Part shown: positions 58,501-64,000 of the stretch, one piece after another | Position numbering within the stretch: the stretch's first letter is position 1 | How the letters are laid out: each line of letters begins with the position of its first letter | From: Cucumis sativus | Taxonomy: Eukaryota > Streptophyta > Magnoliopsida > Cucurbitales > Cucurbitaceae | Length of the DNA: 64,000 nucleotides | Direction: 5' to 3' | NCBI RefSeq assembly: GCF_000004075.3 | Contig: NC_026655.2 | Location: 6,014,001 to 6,078,000 of the forward strand | Notes under the pieces: generated by a model | The model's input: the letters and a program-made list of their open reading frames with translations, nothing else | What the model was told of the DNA's origin: nothing | Databases searched by the model: none | Position numbers and translations under genes: made by a program

Positions 58501-60177
58501 AACTATACTCTCATTGAACTAATTATACATATAAACTTTTTTATTCAAAAAACCAGTAACAAAATTTGGGGCTTTTTAAATTTACTTTTGGGTTTGTGAT
58601 TAAGAAAGATACATGTGGAGGATGGACTATGACTTGCATGTTAAAGACTAGAGAGTAGTATAATATTTCAATAGAGAAGGTCAAAAGTCTATCCAAACGT
58701 TTTAAAATCTAACAAAAATGAGTAAAGACAAATCAAGATAGACTTTAATAGATATTAATTACTAAAATGATAGACATTAATATCTAAGTTTGTTCTAATT
58801 TATTACCAATAAAAATATTTCTAACATATTTACAACTTAAAATGATTTTCCATAAAAGGTCACCAATTTTTTTATCTTTGTTTACTGTAGATTATGTCAT
58901 TTCACTCCAAAAGTGGAATAGAATATCTAAAATTCTTGGGGGTAAAGTTTAAAATATGCTCTGGATTACCTTTTCATAACAAATTGGTTTCTAACTTTTT
59001 GATGATTATATAGGCAACAAAATCAATTTTCGTGAAGGAGTTACCTTTGCTTTATTATATCTACTTTGATTTTGAATACATCTATTTAAAAATCAAATAA
59101 TCATGCTTAGAATGTTATGTAATAAAATCTTTTGGTTGGGATTTGAAGGAAAATATGAGTATTAAATTTAATTCATAAATCAATTAATGAGCTCATAGTA
59201 TAGAGAAGTGAGCCTAAGCGGTTGTAAGAGAGTTTATTGTTTGTATGATTGTTAATGTAGATTAACTAGTTGTTTAATATTTTTTTTTCTTGTAAGACTA
59301 TGTATTATGAATAACCCATCGAAAGGTGTAATAGAAAGTTTTTGATTATGTTTAGTAATGAATTTTGGGCTAATACCCTTTGATTGCGTGCCATTAAATT
59401 GTCATATATAATAAAAAGAAATATAATATAGTAGTAAAAATGTTTGTTTAATTGAGTGAGGAAGTGATGGCGGCCGTGGAAGGGTTAGATTCAATTGATG
59501 AGTAGTCTGACAAGTGACAAAGGCATTCAAGAGTTAACCAAAGCTGGGGTCCATGCCCCTTCCTTGATCACTTCTTTCTATGCCCTTTCTAAGCGCACCG
59601 TTTCCACTCCTTTTCAATTCTCTCCTCATTTTAGTATTTTATATTTATCAACAACTTCACATTAAAATATATAAATTTGATTTGATAATTGTCAAAATTT
59701 GTAGACATGTATTCCAAAATGAGGGGTTGCTTGTGACGTGGATCCTTATGTTTTTCTTTTTTGTAAGAGTAAAAATAAAAGAAGATCCTAAACCCTGATC
59801 CCAGATCTACAACCACACTGACACCCCCCTTCCCTCCTCTTTTCACTCTTCATTCCCAAATATTCCCTTTCATCATTATTACACTACAAATTGCTGACTC
59901 ACCCCCACCCCTTGTAAAAATAAAATTGTATTGAAACTTTTTAAGTGTCTCAATAGCAATATGATGTTGTTCACTAACAACTTTAAGATTTGAGAAAATA
60001 TAATTTGAATTGGAAGTTTAGGGTAGTTTGGTAATTGCATATTTTGAAATACTGGAGGGTCCCACATTATGGGGATTTTTCATATGTTGGTTGCCCAAAC
60101 CCACGTGACTACCTCTCTCTTTTTGTGTTCAGAGTTTTGAAATATTTTCTCTCTTTTTTTTTCTTTCAAAACATAAT

Positions 60178-60530
60178 AAACGACTGGTTATGATACATGA
60201 TCATACAAAAATTGATTCAAATTTTAACGATCCTACTGATCATGACAAACAATTATGTAAGTTAGGGAAATGGTCGTATTAATTATGATAAACGATTGTG
60301 TAATCAAATGTAAATGATAGTTAAAAACTTCAAATTTAACAATTATTTTGATAATCTTAAACGATTGTATTGACTATAATAAGCAATTATTTAGATCATA
60401 CCAATACGATTGTATAGTTCTTTTTAAACGATGAGAAAATGACATCAAATTTAAATTGTTGATCACGGTAAACGGTCGTGTTGTTAATGATAAAAAATTA
60501 TTTAGATCATGTAAAAATGATATTTTTATA
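60178..60530. repeat. Degenerate repeat built on AAACGATTGT
   Basis: Related phrases TAAACGACTGG, ATAAACGATTGTG, TTAAACGATTGTA, ATACGATTGTA and TAAACGGTCGTG recur. They are mixed with ATTATTTAGATCAT (twice) and TCAAATTTAA (twice). It looks like an old tandem repeat of about 100-120 bp. Confidence 0.5.
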
Positions 60531-63330
60531 TTGAATACCTAAAAGTAGAAGTATCTTAAGAAAATATTGGATAACATTGGATGAATAAATATTAAAGAAA
60601 AAGAAAAAAATGATTAATCTTGATAAATCTGAAAAATTGAATTTTTTTACCAAATTTATGGAGTTTTATTTTATGTTACACATAATAGTAAATATTTGTT
60701 TTTGTATCATAATTTTTCTTTAAATTGATTTTTGGTATGAAATATAATTATAAAGAAAATGGTGAAGGTTAATCCTTCCTCGCTTATTGTGCAATTTCTG
60801 CCCTTTGCAGAATGCACGCACCGACTCCTTACGCCTTTTTTTTATTATTATGTATTTAATCAATTTCGTACTTTTCCAATTAATATATTTTTATAACTTT
60901 CTCATCACAACATACTTACAAAATATAATTCATATTCCTTAATTATTAACATCATTTTCTTCAACCAACAAAAGAAAAAATTATTAACATGATTCGAGTA
61001 TGATTTAATTAATCGCAACAATAATGTAATTAAAAACTATATATATCCAATTGATTATTCAATTTGAACTCTTTTTTTTTATTTGTGTGAAGATTTAAAA
61101 TGTGAGAGATTGTTTTGATACATACAAGTTATTCCTATCACATTGGACATATTGCAATTAAGGAGTTAGATATTTGATTTTTCTTGTATATGTTTTTGGA
61201 TTAAAGAAAGCAATAAAATTCATCAAACGTGAAACTCACTTAAAGAATGGGGGGGTTTAGTATAAATAATGTATTAAATAAGTTTTAATAAGTAGTGTGA
61301 CAATTAATTAAAAGGTACTTACTTTTTGACTACATTCAGGAAAAAGGGAAGAAATAAAAGGGATTGTTGCATCAAAGCCTCACGTGGTCTTTCATTTACA
61401 AAAAGCCATTGGGAAGACACACAAAAAGAGAATCAACTTAAAAAGAAAAAGAATTAAGAGAATTCATGCCCCTTTAACATTTGTTTTTATGATAACATAA
61501 CATGCATGAGAATAATCATTATATCCTATAATTGAAAAGGGTAATAAAAAACTATATATTATAAAGTTGAGCAGTCAATGATTAAAGGACCACTGTCTTC
61601 TTAAGGTGTATTATGTATGGTTTATTGAACAAGAATGACAGAAGAGCAATGGCATTTGGCTTATTATTCTTCATCTTACCCAAAAACAATGCCAACAAAC
61701 CTTACAATTAATTATTTATTTAATCAATGCCTTAATTAACTGATCATTAACTTAATTTGCAATCATCTCTCTCTAGCCCAAACTTTGAACAACAAATTAT
61801 ATTTTGTATACTTTTTCATTCATCCCCTTTTGACCAAACCTAGTGCGTTTGGTGGATTGCTAGGGATATGCTCTAGAAATATGAATTGGTGTAGGGACAA
61901 GTTCTTTAGCAGCTTCACACTTTTTCTTGAACGAATTTCAATTTGATCATCCAAAATTAAAACATATTGTTATGTGTTTGTATGGTTGAAAAGCAATTAT
62001 AAGAATGTGCTATATATAGTAAATCATGTAGTGTACTTTTGGTTTCTCTTTTGTCTTCCTTAGTTACTTTTTGATACTATTATTAATTTGGTGAGTCAGA
62101 AATGTGTGGCATGCATTGATGTGGTGAAGGAATTTGTTGACACTTTTTCAGATCCATAAAATATATTTCTTTTGTTTATACAATTATAGGATTTTATATT
62201 TTCACCAAATTACTTTAGTATTATCAATTACATTCCCACATTCTATCCACTAACCTATATGACCCATCACCAATTTTAAATACACCAAAACCCTACTTTT
62301 CCCCAACCTTATACATGTTATATGCCAAAATTAAAATGCACCCATCTTTATGTGTTAATAACGATAAATTTGTAATTTGAAGGATAATGTGATCTAGGAA
62401 AAGATGAAAAGATCATTTCCATTGATTTAATGATATAAATTTTAAAATCAAAATGATATACTTACAATAAAACTTTGACTTAGGATGTTCGTATTAGGAT
62501 TTTCAAGTCATATTAAATTAATTCTCGAACCAAATGAATTAGAGTATATATTTAGCTTATAAACTAAATTCATAGCTCAACCGTGGTATATCGTCTCTTG
62601 CTTAAGATATAAAAGAGGTTAGTTTGGACTTTTTACCATAAAACTACTTTTTTTTAGGCTTAAATAGATATTGAACTCTCTATTCATAAAATGAGGAGAG
62701 TCGGGATCAACCTCATCATCAGCCGTGGCCAAGATCGAGTAGACCGATTTGGCTCGGAGGTGCAATTCTCTGGTTTAACACTTTCACTATTTTCTTTTGG
62801 GAACTCCATAAGCCCATTACGTGTTCTATAACCCAAAATTACCAATAATTGTAGAAGAATTGAACATCTAATTGATCTAGTACCACTGGATGTTTGAAAG
62901 TTTATGATCTTTAATTTTCTATGCCAAACCTATTACGGGCCCTTTTAAGTATTTGGCGTATCTTGAATCATGAACTATTTTAGATTAGCTTTAGTCCAAT
63001 ATCCAAAGAATTCAGATCATAAACACAAATCACAAAAATAATCAAAATGTAAATTATTCAGCTAATAGCGTTTCACAGAGTTAAACATTGGAAAAAAATT
63101 AGAATCAATGACTTTACATCTAATAAGTATAAAAATTACAGTCACATTGCGACTCTCAAATAAAAAGATAATTAATAAGTAGACATCGCTTTGGACGACA
63201 GACAAATAGTTCTAGACACACAAGAAAGAAAAAAAGAGAAAAAATAAAAATACAAAAACAATTGTTTGGAGAAAAATTTATGTTTAAAAGGGATTAAGAA
63301 ATTGGGAGTGGGTTTGGTTTAGTTGGAGAA

Positions 63331-63963
63331 TTAATTAGTAAAATATTGTTTGGGCTTCGAATTCCATTGAGTTCTGGCTCTCACAATCTCATCCTTATTG
63401 GGTTGCATCCGAAGAAGGTGGGTGTAATGGAGATTTTTGGAAAGGTCTCCGGTGGCTGTGGTGGTGGTGCTTGTCAATGACTCCACCAGATTGGATTGCC
63501 GGCATTCTCTCCGATATTCCAGCGTCATGCTCGTTAGATCAAAATCTTCCAACACAGTTATTGGTACACTCTGCAAAATTATATAATATTCATTTCCATT
63601 CTCATTCCCATGGTAGCTCTAATTTAGTTCTGGTTGTGTTTATAAGCTATCAACTAACTATATCTTATTCAACTTTCAATATTATGTATAATTAAAATTT
63701 TAAACTTTCTAATTTGAAGAGTCCTGAATTCATCGAAGACTTTTTGCTATTTTTTTTATTAAACAGACGATGAATGAAAGTTCAATTATCACTTATAAGA
63801 TAGAAGATTGGGAAAGTTGAGAGACTGAAGTTATTTGACATCATTATAAAATTTTAAAATGCTAAAAATTATAGTTTAAGCTTTAAATTTGTACCTCCAA
63901 AATCCACCCTATGTATTTAACATTGTTGACATGCTGGTTGGCATCCATGTCGTTCCATCTAGG
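63331..63963 (-). CDS. FATB: Acyl-ACP thioesterase FATB, C-terminal two exons (gene runs off the right edge)
   Basis: Two minus-strand exons are visible: 63963-63895 (23 codons, between a CATATGCAG acceptor and a GTACAA donor) and 63570-63331 (80 codons including the stop). The first reads PRWNDMDANQHVNNVKYIGW and contains the catalytic Asp-x-Asn-x-His of the second hot-dog domain. The second carries LTSMTLEYRREC, with the conserved Glu and Cys of the family, and ends HLLRMQPNKDEIVRARTQWN and a short tail. FATB enzymes work in the plastid stroma, hydrolysing mainly saturated acyl-ACPs to release fatty acids for export. The linker TSTTTTATGDLSKNLHY replaces a variable region. The 5' exons and transit peptide lie beyond 64000. 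FATA is less likely, judging by the conserved blocks. Confidence 0.88.
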
Positions 63964-64000
63964 CTGCATATGTCGACAAATATCACTGTTAATAACCACA

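Larger units (their letters stand above)
55206..63330. other. 8.1-kb AT-rich interval without a recognised gene
   Basis: The left end is the HIPP 3' untranslated region and the right end that of the FATB gene. Between them are simple repeats (57086-57129, 57805-57848), a local duplication (58325-58500), the AAACGATTGT family (60178-60530), T/A palindromes (55917, 55975), and a GC-richer patch at 59465-59600 with no clear coding frame. Confidence 0.45.

Noticed and set aside
59465..59600. GC-richer patch considered as a microRNA precursor or exon
   Set aside because: No match to a conserved plant microRNA that I could recall, no clear stem, and no splice-flanked coding frame.
60800..60840. 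Imperfect hairpin TTCTGC...GCAGAA with flanking TGTGCA/TGCACG
   Set aside because: The stem is short and interrupted, with no context for an RNA gene or terminator.
1..64000. Conserved microRNA genes (scan for miR156, 159, 160, 164, 166, 167, 171, 172, 319, 390, 393-399, 408 mature sequences)
   Set aside because: Only the miR156 target in the SPL gene was found. No mature sequence with a paired star strand was seen by eye.
1..64000. CRISPR arrays, bacterial operons, riboswitches
   Set aside because: The window is plant nuclear DNA. The tandem repeats lack the short repeat-unique spacer pattern.

Overview
This window is nuclear DNA from a flowering plant. The genes carry GT-AG introns and most have family-typical lengths, one tRNA-Ser gene is followed by a T-run, an SPL gene carries a miR156 target site, and the intergenic DNA is very AT-rich. 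A TM8-clade MADS-box gene closely resembling what I recall of cucumber ERAF17, together with the general character of the repeats, suggests a cucurbit (Cucumis or a relative). That placement is an inference. No gene looks bacterial, viral or recently transferred.

Left part (1-8.6 kb): a two-exon Sec61-gamma gene (-), a four-exon chloroplast-targeted DUF1499 gene (-), tRNA-Ser(UGA) (+), a decayed Ty1/copia reverse transcriptase-RNase H fragment, a foldback repeat, and a single-exon DUF3339 membrane-protein gene (+). Middle-left (13.4-22.8 kb): an eight-exon TM8-type MADS-box gene (+) faces a three-exon miR156-regulated SPL13-type gene (-), with 4.4 kb of AT-rich DNA between their stop codons. 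Both families act in developmental timing, so the adjacency is interesting but unproven as a functional unit. From 22.8 to 31.0 kb I see no coding gene, only regulatory-looking islands and repeats.

Centre (31.0-34.0 kb): a complete ten-exon SUMO-activating enzyme subunit 1 gene (+). Right after it lies the most unusual part of the window (35.4-44.5 kb): an orphan promoter and short spliced ORF; a tandem array of nine ~361-373 bp monomers plus partial edges, with a recent 732-bp dimer duplication; a degraded mitochondrial-carrier (plant adenylate-carrier-like) pseudogene with a duplicated exon; two diverged direct repeats flanking that pseudogene; and several smaller tandem repeats.

Right part (44.5-64.0 kb): a long AT-rich interval containing an orphan cluster of seven ACGT motifs at 46.9-47.2 kb, then a five-exon HIPP gene (+; two heavy-metal-associated domains and a CSVM prenylation box), 8 kb of repeats and AT-rich spacer, and finally the last two exons of an acyl-ACP thioesterase FATB gene (-) that runs off the right edge.

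Exon borders were set by hand from splice dinucleotides, reading-frame continuity and family knowledge. For each complete multi-exon gene the exon lengths sum to a multiple of three with an uninterrupted frame. Untranslated ends are not resolved.
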